Counted from the first letter of the stretch, positions 1-7,710 are shown. The stretch: 25,079 nt of DNA from JBMNTQ01 sp050945815 (GCA_050945815.1 JBMNTQ010000009.1:1-25079), one strand, 5' to 3'. Numbers and translations: made by a program. Notes: a model not told the origin generated them from the sequence alone.

Positions 1-1
1 G

Positions 2-1015
2 GATTTTTTGCCCCAGAATGGGATGGGGGTTGTTCTTCGGGGCTCGGCAGCTTTGTATAAGAAGGACGGACAGTTTCAGATTGTTGTACAGACGGTACAG
101 CTAAAGGGCCAGGGAGATATTTTGCTGGCTTTTGAGCAGCTTAAACACAAGCTGGAGATGGAGGGCTTGTTTGATGCGGCGCGCAAGAGGCCCCTTCCGT
201 TTTTGCCGGAGCGGCTAGGCGTGATCACTTCGCCGACGGGCGCTGTGATTCGGGATATTATCAACGTTGCTAATCGGCGGTTTCCCGGCGTTGAGATCGT
301 CCTTTATCCGGTTAAGGTGCAGGGAGAGGGAGCGGCGGAGGAATCGGTGGCTGCGCTGGACTATTTCGGACAGAATAAAAATGTAGACTTGATCATATTG
401 GGCCGCGGTGGCGGTTCGATGGAGGAGTTGTGGGCATACAATGACGAGGCGCTGGTGCGGGCGATTGCCGCTTGTCCGGTGCCGGTGATTTCGGCTGTGG
501 GGCATGAGACGGATTTCACTCTGGCTGATTTTGCAGCAGATTTGCGTTCTCCTACGCCCTCGGCTGCGGCGGAGTTGGCTTTGCCATTGAAGAATGATTT
601 GCTGGAGGGGCTGGAGCAAAAGCGCAGGCGGCTTGGTAGCGGGTTGACTATGCGCTTGCTGGAAAAGCGGCATCATTTAGCGGGGTTTGCCCGGATGCTG
701 GCTACGTTGCAGCCCCAAGGCTGGTTGCAGCAATCTATGCAGCGGTTGGATGCCTTGCATGAACTGTTGATGTTGCGCGTTGAGGCTTGCGCGCGCAGAA
801 AGCGGGCTACGCTGGGGAACCTTGATGTGGCCCTGCGCACCCTAAGCCCGCGTGCTGTGCTGGGCAGGGGATATGCTATAGTTAGGGCAGGCGGCGCTGT
901 AAAAACCCGGGCTTGCCAATTGGAGCCAGGACAAGAGGCGCAGTTGATTATGCAGGATGGCAGCGCAAAGGTTTTGGTGGTGGAGGCGAAGCTTGCTGAA
1001 AAGGAAGGAGAATAA
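2..1015 (+). CDS. xseA: Exodeoxyribonuclease VII large subunit XseA (5' partial)
   Basis: Catalytic large subunit of exonuclease VII, which degrades single-stranded DNA from both ends together with XseB in recombination and mismatch repair. The frame is open to the left edge, so the gene enters from outside; roughly 60 to 70 N-terminal residues (most of the OB-fold DNA-binding domain) are missing. What remains starts inside the OB fold (GMGVVLRGSAALYKKDGQ) and continues into the catalytic domain with RLGVITSPTGAVIRDI, LGRGGGSMEELWAYNDE and ISAVGHETDFTLADFAADLR, followed by a coiled-coil-rich region and the LGRGYAIV C-terminal motif. All of these are family hallmarks. The TTG at position 8 is an internal leucine, not a start. 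xseB begins 4 bases after the stop codon, so the two subunits are probably translationally coupled. Confidence 0.96.
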   Translation, partial: DFLPQNGMGVVLRGSAALYKKDGQFQIVVQTVQLKGQGDILLAFEQLKHKLEMEGLFDAARKRPLPFLPERLGVITSPTGAVIRDIINVANRRFPGVEIVLYPVKVQGEGAAEESVAALDYFGQNKNVDLIILGRGGGSMEELWAYNDEALVRAIAACPVPVISAVGHETDFTLADFAADLRSPTPSAAAELALPLKNDLLEGLEQKRRRLGSGLTMRLLEKRHHLAGFARMLATLQPQGWLQQSMQRLDALHELLMLRVEACARRKRATLGNLDVALRTLSPRAVLGRGYAIVRAGGAVKTRACQLEPGQEAQLIMQDGSAKVLVVEAKLAEKEGE

Positions 1016-1019
1016 GCGG

Positions 1020-1256
1020 TTGGGCGGTACGAAAAAAACATGGAGCTTGGAGCAGGGCATGAAGGATCTGGAGGATATTGTGCAGCGTTTGGAGCAGGAG
1101 GACGACCTTGAGAAATCCATGGCGCTGTATGAGCAGGGGATGGACCTTTATAAACGGTGTAATAAGACGCTGAATGAGTATGAGAGCCGGATTTCTATGT
1201 TGCAGGAGAAGGACGGCGAGATGGTTCAGACTTCTTTTCAGGACATGGAGGAATAA
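1020..1256 (+). CDS. xseB: Exodeoxyribonuclease VII small subunit XseB
   Basis: Small subunit of exonuclease VII; several copies wrap the XseA coiled coil. I chose the TTG at 1020, giving 78 residues, because GGAAGGAG at 1003-1010 lies nine bases upstream and the product then starts MGGTKKTWSLEQ, matching the usual XseB N-terminus. A longer reading starting at 957 would lie inside xseA and adds tryptophan- and arginine-rich residues unlike the family. The body LEQGMKDLEDIVQRLEQEDD, then the LEKSMALYEQGMDLYKRC helix, is the classic two-helix XseB hairpin. Immediately followed by ispA, two bases after the stop. Confidence 0.93.
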   Translation: MGGTKKTWSLEQGMKDLEDIVQRLEQEDDLEKSMALYEQGMDLYKRCNKTLNEYESRISMLQEKDGEMVQTSFQDMEE

Positions 1257-1258
1257 TC

Positions 1259-2146
1259 GTGGATTTTTTACAGAAGCAGGAGGAATACGCGGAGCATATT
1301 GAAGCAGCTTTGCAGGATGTTATTCCTGTGGACACCGTTTCGCCGTTGGGGGACGCGATGCGCTATAGCCTTTTAGGGGGCGGAAAGCGATTGCGCCCAA
1401 CTCTTTGCTTGGCGGCCAATGCGTTGCTGGACGGCGATAGGCAAGAGGCGCTGCCGATCGCCTGCGCACTGGAGATGATTCACACATATTCTTTGATCCA
1501 CGACGATTTGCCTGCAATGGACAATGATACGCTACGGCGGGGCAAGCCGACTTGTCATGTGGTCTTTGGGGAGGCGATGGCTATCTTGGCTGGGGATGGG
1601 TTGCTGTCCTGTGCTTTTGATACGCTGCTGGGCAATGCCGCCCGCTACCCCGAGAATATGCAGGCGCACATTGCGGCAGCTTGCCGGGTGAGCCGAGGCG
1701 CGGGGATTGGGGGCATGGTTGCCGGCCAATGCTTGGACATTGAAGCGGAGGGGCGGATATTGGAGGAGACAGAACTTTACGCGATCCACCGTTTGAAGAC
1801 CGGAGCGATGATCAGCGCGGCACTGGACGCTGGGCTGTTGTTGTGTAACCCTGCTTCGGCCGAGCGGGAGGCTGTGGCGGTTTATGGGGAAAATCTGGGG
1901 CTGGCATTCCAGATTGTTGACGATATATTAGATGTTGTGGGCCAGGAGGAAGCTTTGGGCAAATCCATTGGGAAGGATCGGGAGGCGGACAAGCTGACGT
2001 TTCCGAAACTGTATGGCATGGACAAGAGCCGTGCTTTAGCGAAAGAGCGGACCGAGCAAGCGCAGGAGGCTTTGCGCGGTGTTTTTTTTAGGCGGGCGGA
2101 TTTTTTGTGTGAGCTGGCCCGGCGACAGTTGGAGCGGGATCGATGA
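1259..2146 (+). CDS. ispA: Farnesyl/geranylgeranyl diphosphate synthase (polyprenyl synthetase)
   Basis: Condenses DMAPP or allylic diphosphates with IPP to make C15 (possibly C20) prenyl diphosphates for quinone, undecaprenyl and other lipids. The 295-residue protein shows the GGGKRLRP substrate site (residues 40-47), the first Asp-rich motif HDDLPAMDND (D82, D83, D88), and the second, VDDILD (D221, D222, D225). Start is GTG at 1259 with GGAGG at 1247-1251. The stop overlaps the tlyA start as ATGA. In many Firmicutes dxs lies between ispA and tlyA; here it does not. The exact chain length (C15 or C20) cannot be read securely from sequence, so the symbol follows gene order. Confidence 0.93.
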   Translation: MDFLQKQEEYAEHIEAALQDVIPVDTVSPLGDAMRYSLLGGGKRLRPTLCLAANALLDGDRQEALPIACALEMIHTYSLIHDDLPAMDNDTLRRGKPTCHVVFGEAMAILAGDGLLSCAFDTLLGNAARYPENMQAHIAAACRVSRGAGIGGMVAGQCLDIEAEGRILEETELYAIHRLKTGAMISAALDAGLLLCNPASAEREAVAVYGENLGLAFQIVDDILDVVGQEEALGKSIGKDREADKLTFPKLYGMDKSRALAKERTEQAQEALRGVFFRRADFLCELARRQLERDR

Positions 2147-2943
2147 GAGGGAAAAGCAGGCAACGACTGGACAGCTATTTGGCAGAGCAAGGCTATTTTG
2201 AAAGCCGGGAGAAGGCTCGAATTGCGGTGATGGCTGGAGATGTTTTGGTGAACGACCGTTCTATGAAGCCGTCTTATGAGGTAAAGGAGACAGACCGGAT
2301 TTTAGTCAAGGAGAAGCAGCGCTATGTTAGCCGGGGAGGCTATAAGCTGGAGAAGGCGCTGGAAGTTTTTCAGATTGACTTGACTGGGAAGCTTTGCGCA
2401 GACATTGGTGCATCGACCGGCGGGTTTACAGATTGTATGCTGCAGCAGGGGGCGAGCCGGGTGTATTGTGTGGATGTGGGATATGGACAGCTGCACTATA
2501 AACTGCGCAGTGATGCGCGGGTGGTTGTGATGGAACGTACCAACGCGCGCTTGCTTACGCCGGATGCTTTTGATGTTCCTCTGGCGTTTGTGTCGGTGGA
2601 TGTTTCGTTTATTTCGTTGAAGCTGGTGTTGCCGCCGATATCCGCCTGCTTGGATGAGCGGGGAGAGATTGTCGCCTTGATTAAGCCCCAGTTTGAGGCG
2701 GGCAGGAATGCGGTGGGGAAAAATGGCGTGGTGCGGGAGGCATCGGTGCATATTGGAGTGATCGGCGGCATTGTGGAAGCGGTGGAGCAGATGGGGCTTA
2801 TTGCTGCCGGGCTGGATTTTTCGCCGATTAAGGGGCCGGAAGGAAACATCGAGTTCCTTCTTCATGTAAAAAAGCAGCCCGGAGTTGGGTTGAACCATGC
2901 CCAAATTGAGAGCTGTGTGGCGGCAGCCCATGGGACGCTTTAA
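2143..2943 (+). CDS. tlyA: TlyA family rRNA 2'-O-methyltransferase
   Basis: Cytidine-2'-O-methyltransferase of the TlyA (hemolysin A) family, which modifies 16S and/or 23S rRNA; loss gives capreomycin resistance in mycobacteria. The 266-residue protein has an N-terminal S4 RNA-binding domain (about 5-65, RLDSYLAEQGYFESREKAR) and an FtsJ-like methyltransferase domain. SAM motif DIGASTGG is at 87-94. A K-D-K-E catalytic tetrad is visible as K68 (GGYKLEK), D153 (SVDVSF), K181 (LIKPQFE) and E237 (GNIEFL). The start ATG at 2143 overlaps the ispA stop, so translation is likely coupled. It is the last gene of the upstream transcription unit; a strong promoter follows. Confidence 0.95.
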   Translation: MRGKSRQRLDSYLAEQGYFESREKARIAVMAGDVLVNDRSMKPSYEVKETDRILVKEKQRYVSRGGYKLEKALEVFQIDLTGKLCADIGASTGGFTDCMLQQGASRVYCVDVGYGQLHYKLRSDARVVVMERTNARLLTPDAFDVPLAFVSVDVSFISLKLVLPPISACLDERGEIVALIKPQFEAGRNAVGKNGVVREASVHIGVIGGIVEAVEQMGLIAAGLDFSPIKGPEGNIEFLLHVKKQPGVGLNHAQIESCVAAAHGTL

Positions 2944-2984
2944 AAAGCAGCAGATTTGCAAGGCGAAGTTTGGGCGAATTTGCA

Positions 2985-3013
2985 TTGAAAATATATACAA
3001 ACAACGGTATAAT
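2985..3013 (+). promoter_or_regulatory. Sigma-A promoter for nadK-argR-recN
   Basis: TTGAAA at 2985-2990, a 17-base spacer, and a perfect TATAAT at 3008-3013. It lies in the 99-base gap between tlyA and nadK and gives nadK a leader of about 20 bases. There is no clear terminator after tlyA, so read-through from the upstream operon may add to it. Confidence 0.8.
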
Positions 3014-3042
3014 AAATTATTATAGTGTGGCGGTGAGAGTGA

Positions 3043-3858
3043 TTGCGTATTGGTATTGTTGCCAATATTCATATTGATAAGAGCCTGGGAGCGTTTCAGC
3101 ACTTAAAGGAGCTTTTGCAGGGCGAGGCCCGATCCTTTTTGCCGGAATCGCTGGACGAATTGAACGATAAAACGGGGGCTTCCTGCGAGTTTTTTTCCAG
3201 TATTGATGTTGTGGTGGTATTGGGCGGGGATGGGACGATTTTAAGCGTGGCCCGGGTGGCTGCTGTTTATGATGTGCCTATTTTAGGCGTAAACCTCGGG
3301 CAGATTGGTTTTTTGTCGGAGGTGGAGACGGACAACCTTGCCTATGCTGCCCGGCGGCTTCTGGAAGGAGAATATAGCTACGATAGCCGCTTCTTGCTGC
3401 GGGCACAGCACGGGGATAGGAGCTTTTTGGCTGTCAATGAGGTTGCCGTGGTGCGCAAGCAGTTTTCTCGAATTATATCGGCGCAGATACAGATAAACGG
3501 AAGCTATTATCAGACTGTTTGCGGAGATGGCGTGATCGTGGCGACGCCCACCGGATCGACGGCTTATTCTCTGTCGGCCGGCGGCCCTCTGCTATGCCCG
3601 GATGTGGATTGCGTGGTGGTTACGCCTGCTTGTTCTCATACTTTAAGCGTACGGCCTTTGGTGGTTTCCAGAGATTCGAAGATTGAGATTTCTGTAGATA
3701 TTCGGCGGGGTAAGGAAGCGTACGTAGCGTTTGACGGACAGAGAGGGTGCCGGATTGATGGGCCTGTCAGCATCTGTTGTGCCCAGGAGCGGGCGAAATT
3801 CATACGTTTGAAGGAATACGATTTCTTTGCCCTGATGCAGGGTAAATTGCCGGAGTAA
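3043..3858 (+). CDS. nadK: NAD kinase
   Basis: ATP-NAD kinase, phosphorylating NAD+ to NADP+; cytosolic and the only known route to NADP. The 271-residue product carries the GGDGT signature (61-65, catalytic D63) in VVVLGGDGTILSVAR, the NLGQIGFLSEVE motif, and the C-terminal ATPTGSTAYSLSAGGPL motif of the inorganic polyphosphate/ATP-NAD kinase fold. The start is TTG at 3043 with a weak GGTGAG at 3032-3037; no ATG fits the conserved MRIGIVAN N-terminus. This is the first gene after the 2985-3013 promoter, 24 bases before argR. The nadK-argR-recN order is typical of Clostridia. Confidence 0.95.
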   Translation: MRIGIVANIHIDKSLGAFQHLKELLQGEARSFLPESLDELNDKTGASCEFFSSIDVVVVLGGDGTILSVARVAAVYDVPILGVNLGQIGFLSEVETDNLAYAARRLLEGEYSYDSRFLLRAQHGDRSFLAVNEVAVVRKQFSRIISAQIQINGSYYQTVCGDGVIVATPTGSTAYSLSAGGPLLCPDVDCVVVTPACSHTLSVRPLVVSRDSKIEISVDIRRGKEAYVAFDGQRGCRIDGPVSICCAQERAKFIRLKEYDFFALMQGKLPE

Positions 3859-3882
3859 GAAGGCTAGGATGGAGGGCGAACA

Positions 3883-4332
3883 ATGAAGACGGCCAGACAT
3901 GCGATGATTTTAAACTTGATAAAAAAGTATGAGGTGGAGACCCAGGAGGAGCTTGCGGAATATTTAAGGCAGAACAAGTTTCATGTGACGCAGGCTACTG
4001 TATCCAGAGATATTAAGGAATTGCGCTTGATCAAGACCTTGTCTAAGGACGGGGTTTATAAATATGATACCGGTGAGAGAAATGAATCCGGGATGATTAA
4101 ACGCTTTTTGAAGATATTCGCGCAATCGGTGGTTTCGATTGAGTATACGGGGAACCTGATCGTGATTCATACGCTGTCCGGCAGTGCGAATGGGGCTGCG
4201 GAGGCGATTGATGCGATGGAGCTTCCTTCTGTGATCGGGACGCTGGCGGGAGACAATACGATTTTTGTCGCTTGCAGTGAGAATACGGACATGAAGGCTT
4301 TGAGCGAGCATTTTTCCAAGCTTATGAGATAA
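3883..4332 (+). CDS. argR: Arginine repressor ArgR/AhrC
   Basis: Hexameric transcription factor that represses arginine biosynthesis and activates catabolism when arginine is bound. The 149-residue length is normal. The N-terminal winged helix (about 1-70) includes the DNA-contacting VTQATVSRDIKELRLIK, with S41 and R42. The C-terminal oligomerisation and arginine-binding domain ends with GTLAGDNTIFVACS. The family's arginine-contacting Asp-Asp pair reads Asp-Asn here, a variant that I believe also occurs in other clostridial ArgRs. Start ATG at 3883 has GGAGGG at about 3871-3876. It sits between nadK and recN as usual; no ARG box is obvious at the operon promoter. Confidence 0.94.
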   Translation: MKTARHAMILNLIKKYEVETQEELAEYLRQNKFHVTQATVSRDIKELRLIKTLSKDGVYKYDTGERNESGMIKRFLKIFAQSVVSIEYTGNLIVIHTLSGSANGAAEAIDAMELPSVIGTLAGDNTIFVACSENTDMKALSEHFSKLMR

Positions 4333-4345
4333 GGAGACCGGTTTC

Positions 4346-6043
4346 ATGTTGCAGCATTTATCCGTCCATAATATTGCCATTATCAGCAAGCTGGAAGTGG
4401 ATTTTGCGCCCGGCTTGAATGTGCTGACCGGTGAAACGGGGGCGGGAAAATCCATTATCATCGATGCGATGAACTTGGTGTTGGGAGAGCGGGCAGACCG
4501 TTCTTTGATTAAATATAGCGAGGAAGCCGCCACTGTGGAGGCGGTTTTCGATTATTCTGGCAGGGTTATGGACGAAATACTTTTGGAAAATGGGATTGTG
4601 CCGGAGCAGGACGCTTTGATTTTGTTCAGACAGCTGAATTCACAGGGCAAGAGCGTGTGCCGGGTGAATGGGCGGATTGTACCGCTGTCTACCCTCAAGC
4701 AGATCAGCGATTTGCTGGTGGATGTCCATGGCCAGCACGAGCATCAGTCGCTGTTGAACCCCAAAACCCATGGGAGATTTATTGACAGATATGCGCATCA
4801 AGAGGTTCTGCCGCATAAACGTCAGGTGGGGGAGTTGTACCGGCGTTTTCGTCAAGTGGAGCAGGAGATTCGAGCAGGGCTAGCCTTGGAGGATCGGGAG
4901 GAGCGCTTGGCGCTTTTGAACCGGCAGTCTGAAGAGCTGGACGAGGCGGAGCTTGCCGAGGGGGAGGAGGAAGCTTTGCTTCAGGAACTGGCCCTTTTGT
5001 CTAACTCGGAGAAAGTGGCCAAGGCCTTAGACGAAAGCTTTGCGCTGTTGTATGCCGGCGGCCAGACGCGGCCTATTTTGGATTGCGTGGCGGATGCCAG
5101 AAGCGCGCTGGCTGGAATAGCCGACTTCAGCCAGGAATATCAGGCTCTGTTTAAGCGGCTGGAGGAAACTTATTTTAACTTGGAGGATATTGCTCTGGAG
5201 CTTCGCAACCAGAAAAACGGGCTGGAATTCTCGCCGGGGCGTATGCAGCAGATTGAGGAGCGGCTTTCGCTGCTGCATCGGTTGCAGAAAAAATACGGCC
5301 ATGATATCTCTGGGTTGTTGGTTTATCGGGAACAAATACAGGAAGAAATTTTCTCGCTGGAGAACAGCCGGGAACGGATGCAGGAATTGCAGGCCCAGCA
5401 CGAGGCGTTGTGTATGGAACTGTATGAGGCCAGCGAGGCCTTGTCGGCAGCGAGAAAAGAAGCAGCCCAGCGTTTTTGCAGCGGCATTTTAGCGCAGCTT
5501 CATGACTTGGGGCTATCTAAATCGGTGTTTGAGGTGGAGTTTGCTCCGCTGCCTTCTATGGAAGATGCTGCCTTTACTGCAAACGGATTAGACAGGATGG
5601 AATTTATGCTGTCTACCAACCCTGGCCAGCCGCCGAAGCCTCTATCTAAGGTGGTGTCTGGCGGCGAGATGTCGCGGGTGATGTTGGCGTTTAAGTATAT
5701 GACTGCCGGCCTGGATGACATTCCTTGCATGATATTTGATGAGATCGATACGGGTATTAGCGGGAAGATTGGGGGCATGGTGGCGCGGAAGCTGGCGCAT
5801 ATCGGCAGGCAGCGTCAGGTTATTTGTGTGAGCCATTTGCCCCAGATTGCGTCTATGGCGGATAGGCATTTTGCTATTGTGAAAACAATTCAGGGACAGG
5901 AGACCAGCACGGAGTTGGTTTTGCTGGATGAGGAAGGGCGAAAGGACGAGATTGCCCGGATGTTTGGCGGACAGAGCGAGCTTTCGTTGTCTCATGCTTC
6001 GGAAATGATACGGGATGCCCAGCGTATGAAGGGTGAACTTTGA
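4346..6043 (+). CDS. recN: DNA repair protein RecN
   Basis: SMC-like ATPase acting early at DNA double-strand breaks. The 565-residue protein (normal length) has Walker A GETGAGKS at 29-36, the long coiled-coil middle with an Arg/Glu/Leu-rich arm, the ABC signature VSGGEMSRVMLAFK, and Walker B MIFDEIDTGISG at about 461-472, followed by the conserved CVSHLPQIAS. Start ATG 4346 follows AAGGAGA at 4331-4337. recN closes the operon: a strong terminator lies about 90 bases past the stop. In spore-forming Clostridia spoIVB and spo0A commonly follow recN; here unrelated minus-strand genes do. Confidence 0.96.
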   Translation: MLQHLSVHNIAIISKLEVDFAPGLNVLTGETGAGKSIIIDAMNLVLGERADRSLIKYSEEAATVEAVFDYSGRVMDEILLENGIVPEQDALILFRQLNSQGKSVCRVNGRIVPLSTLKQISDLLVDVHGQHEHQSLLNPKTHGRFIDRYAHQEVLPHKRQVGELYRRFRQVEQEIRAGLALEDREERLALLNRQSEELDEAELAEGEEEALLQELALLSNSEKVAKALDESFALLYAGGQTRPILDCVADARSALAGIADFSQEYQALFKRLEETYFNLEDIALELRNQKNGLEFSPGRMQQIEERLSLLHRLQKKYGHDISGLLVYREQIQEEIFSLENSRERMQELQAQHEALCMELYEASEALSAARKEAAQRFCSGILAQLHDLGLSKSVFEVEFAPLPSMEDAAFTANGLDRMEFMLSTNPGQPPKPLSKVVSGGEMSRVMLAFKYMTAGLDDIPCMIFDEIDTGISGKIGGMVARKLAHIGRQRQVICVSHLPQIASMADRHFAIVKTIQGQETSTELVLLDEEGRKDEIARMFGGQSELSLSHASEMIRDAQRMKGEL

Positions 6044-6475
6044 GGATTGTGCCGAGATGGAGCCTGAAATGCGGCCGGCTATAATGGAAGGCGGCCGAAA
6101 TAGCCGGAGAGATACGCAGCTTCATGTAAACAATGGCAAGCACCGCAAGGAAAGGTGCTTGCCATTTTATTTGAGAGAATGGGGAAAGAAGCGGGGATGC
6201 TGTGAACGATAGAACATGATTCGCAGCATTTATTCAGTAAAAGACGAACAGGATGAACCTCTTGGATAGGCAAAATCAGCCTTTTTGTTAGGCATGTATC
6301 GTTTAATTTCGCATTGATTATGGCGGAAGAGGGATGCGCTCTATAGATAAAGCGGATTTCGGGCAAAGAAGATTTGAAAATTGCCTAAACAGCTTGCGAA
6401 TGTGGGTGCAGCGTGACGCTGCTGAAGAAACCGTGGGAAAAAGGTTTTTGAACTCAAGCAAAGTTTGCGCACCAT
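6044..6475. other. 432-base gap after recN; no gene recognised
   Basis: It holds the recN terminator (6132-6170), an 8-bp inverted repeat CCGGCTAT/ATAGCCGG (6075-6082 with 6100-6107), and a 6-bp hairpin GCAGCG-TGA-CGCTGC (6408-6422). A 69-codon plus-strand frame from 6334 has its only purine-rich stretch too close to the ATG and runs into the antisense of the DUF488 gene, so I do not call it. Nothing else with coding character is visible. Confidence 0.6.
6132..6170 (+). terminator. Intrinsic terminator after recN
   Basis: A perfect 13-bp stem, AATGGCAAGCACC (6132-6144) with GGTGCTTGCCATT (6154-6166), a 9-base loop and the tail TTAT. Confidence 0.85.
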
Positions 6476-6856
6476 TTAATCGGTATAGTCTACCTGTTTC
6501 GCAAGGCCGTCCATGTACGCTATCAAGACAGCGGCGTGGTTGACACGGTCATCCTTTGCCCCATACAGCAGGGTGACGGTGCCGGCTTTGCTCTGTATAA
6601 GAAGCTGTCTGATAGCGTCTTGCGCCCCGGGGTCGGCATCCAGCTCAGCCTGATAAAGGGTGGCAAAGGCTTCAAAGTTTTCTGCCTTATGTCCAAACCA
6701 CGTTCTCAACTGACTGCTGGGGGCTAAAGCCTTCACCCATCCATCTAAACGAGCCTTTTCTTTGGAGAGCCCTCTGGGCCAAAGTCGATCTACCAGCACG
6801 CGTAATCCGTCGCTCTCCTGCGGTGGATCGTATACACGCTTGAGCTTTAGTGCCAT
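6476..6856 (-). CDS. DUF488 family protein (YeaO-like)
   Basis: A 126-residue DUF488 protein, full length for the YeaO-type subgroup. It shows the subgroup signature: VYDPPQESDGLRVLVDRLWP, then RGLSKEKARLDGWVKALAPS, then LRTWFGHKAENFEAF, and a C-terminal GTVTLLYGAKDDRVNHAAVL. The biochemical function is not established; the conserved Arg, Trp, Cys/Ser and His positions suggest an enzyme or ligand-binding fold, but I infer nothing more. Start ATG at 6856 is preceded on the minus strand by GAGGGGGG. It stands alone with its own promoter at 6910-6938. No intrinsic terminator is obvious downstream. Confidence 0.88.
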   Translation of the reverse strand: MALKLKRVYDPPQESDGLRVLVDRLWPRGLSKEKARLDGWVKALAPSSQLRTWFGHKAENFEAFATLYQAELDADPGAQDAIRQLLIQSKAGTVTLLYGAKDDRVNHAAVLIAYMDGLAKQVDYTD

Positions 6857-6909
6857 ATCCGAGCCCCCCTCATGTCTGCTTTTGAAATCATGAATGTACC
6901 GCTAATACC

Positions 6910-6938
6910 AATATACCCCGAATTGCGGCGTATAGCAA
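6910..6938 (-). promoter_or_regulatory. Probable promoter of the DUF488 gene
   Basis: On the minus strand TTGCTA (6933-6938), 17 bases, TATATT (6910-6915). This predicts a leader of about 45 bases before the ATG at 6856. Confidence 0.55.
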
Positions 6939-6996
6939 GCTGCTCGAGGGTGTTAAATCCACTTGGGGTGGAGCGGTCGACGGGCGCAAAGCACAA

Positions 6997-7041
6997 ATAA
7001 GAAGAGGTCAAAAAATAAAAATATTTTTGACCTCTTCTTAT
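6997..7041 (-). terminator. Terminator hairpin downstream of tRNA-Arg
   Basis: An 18-bp perfect stem (6997-7014 with 7024-7041) with a 9-base AT loop, placed 2 bases beyond the tRNA 3' end. The stem itself contains a run of A/T that could act as a U tract, and TTTGTGC follows on the minus strand. It separates the tRNA from the DUF488 gene. Confidence 0.7.
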
Positions 7042-7042
7042 G

Positions 7043-7118
7043 TGGTGCGCCCGAAGGGATTTGAACCCCTGACCTACCGGTTCGTAGCCGGGCACTCTAT
7101 CCGCTGAGCTACGGGCGC
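7043..7118 (-). tRNA. tRNA-Arg(ACG)
   Basis: A complete 76-nt cloverleaf: acceptor GCGCCCG pairing with CGGGCGC, D-arm GCTCAGCGGATAGAGT, anticodon loop CTACGAA (anticodon ACG, read as ICG after deamination), T-arm with GTTCAAATC, discriminator A, and an encoded CCA. It decodes CGN-type arginine codons. The mature 5' end lies about 16 bases after the predicted transcription start. Confidence 0.97.
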
Positions 7119-7140
7119 ACGGTCATTTGGCACAAAAAAC

Positions 7141-7169
7141 ATTATACTTCAATTGACATTGCTTGTCAA
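7141..7169 (-). promoter_or_regulatory. Consensus promoter of tRNA-Arg
   Basis: On the minus strand a perfect TTGACA (7164-7169), exactly 17 bases, and a perfect TATAAT (7141-7146). This is the strongest promoter in the window, as expected for a stable RNA gene. Confidence 0.9.
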
Positions 7170-7210
7170 CTGGAAGACGGGCAAAGAATTTTGTGCGGAC
7201 GACGGAGGAG

Positions 7211-7504
7211 CTATTCGGTTGGGTGGTCGGCTTGCCATTTTTCTTTGGCCTGACGAATAAACGAAACGGTTTGATGGAAATCTTCGTCCTTGGTGACATA
7301 GACGCTGCCGTATTTGGCACGAAACACGTTTTGCAGGATGCAACGGCGTACGCAGCCGCTGATGATTACGCCTACATCACAGTCGACAGTTCCGGGGGGA
7401 GCGAACTCCACTTCATGACTTAATTCCTGCTTAAGACGTTGTACCAGAGCCGACCGATCGTAATAGGGATTGCACCCGCCACAATATTTGATGGCAACCA
7501 GCAT
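7211..7504 (-). CDS. Small cysteine protein with N-terminal CGGCNP motif, function unknown
   Basis: A 97-residue cytosolic protein without a signal peptide. It begins MLVAIKYCGGCNPYYDR, with C8 and C11 as a CxxC pair followed by Asn-Pro and Tyr-Asp-Arg, then a helix (SALVQRLKQELS), a second cysteine cluster (CDVGVIISGCVRRCIL), and a C-terminal helix. I believe short proteins with this CGGCNP start occur in other anaerobic Firmicutes, but I know no assigned function. The cysteines suggest metal or Fe-S binding or redox chemistry; that is inference. Start ATG 7504 has GGAGGA upstream and an extended -10 promoter. It has no operon partner; tRNA-Arg follows with its own promoter. Confidence 0.72.
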   Translation of the reverse strand: MLVAIKYCGGCNPYYDRSALVQRLKQELSHEVEFAPPGTVDCDVGVIISGCVRRCILQNVFRAKYGSVYVTKDEDFHQTVSFIRQAKEKWQADHPTE

Positions 7505-7539
7505 AAACTATATTCCTCCGTTGCTGTTCGATATTTTTT

Positions 7540-7548
7540 ATTATATCA
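7540..7548 (-). promoter_or_regulatory. Extended -10 promoter of the CGGCNP gene
   Basis: On the minus strand TGATATAAT (TGN then a perfect TATAAT). The -35 region (TTCCAA-like) is poor, as is common for extended -10 promoters. It lies 36 bases upstream of the ATG at 7504. Confidence 0.6.
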
Positions 7549-7681
7549 CAGGTGTGCTGTTTATTGGAAGACAGAATGCGGCTTGGTCGAAGCGGGAAGG
7601 GAGGGATGGCGAAGGGGGAGGAGACTGTTGTTTTGCGAGATGTATACTATATTGCTTTTTTTGTGAAAAGATAATAATAAA

Positions 7682-7710
7682 TTGACAAGCACTAAGGATT
7701 AAGATAAAAT
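7682..7710 (+). promoter_or_regulatory. Promoter of the TIM-barrel (sugar isomerase-like) gene
   Basis: TTGACA at 7682-7687, 17 bases, TAAAAT at 7705-7710. It implies transcription from about 7717 and a long leader of about 160 nt before the ATG at 7878. Confidence 0.7.

Noticed and set aside
2302..3102. 266-codon minus-strand frame across tlyA
   Set aside because: Antisense to tlyA and the nadK promoter; His/Asn-rich low-information product.
6334..6543. 69-codon plus-strand frame after recN
   Set aside because: The purine run is too close to the ATG, half overlaps the DUF488 gene antisense, and it resembles nothing.
6847..7095. 82-codon minus-strand frame over tRNA-Arg
   Set aside because: It reads through the tRNA (MPGYEPVGQGFKSLRAH is the usual false translation of a tRNA) and its terminator.
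6979..7119. ACGGGCGCA repeated near tRNA-Arg as a possible integrase attachment pair
   Set aside because: The 9-bp match is to the tRNA 5' end, not the 3' end normally duplicated, and there is no integrase.
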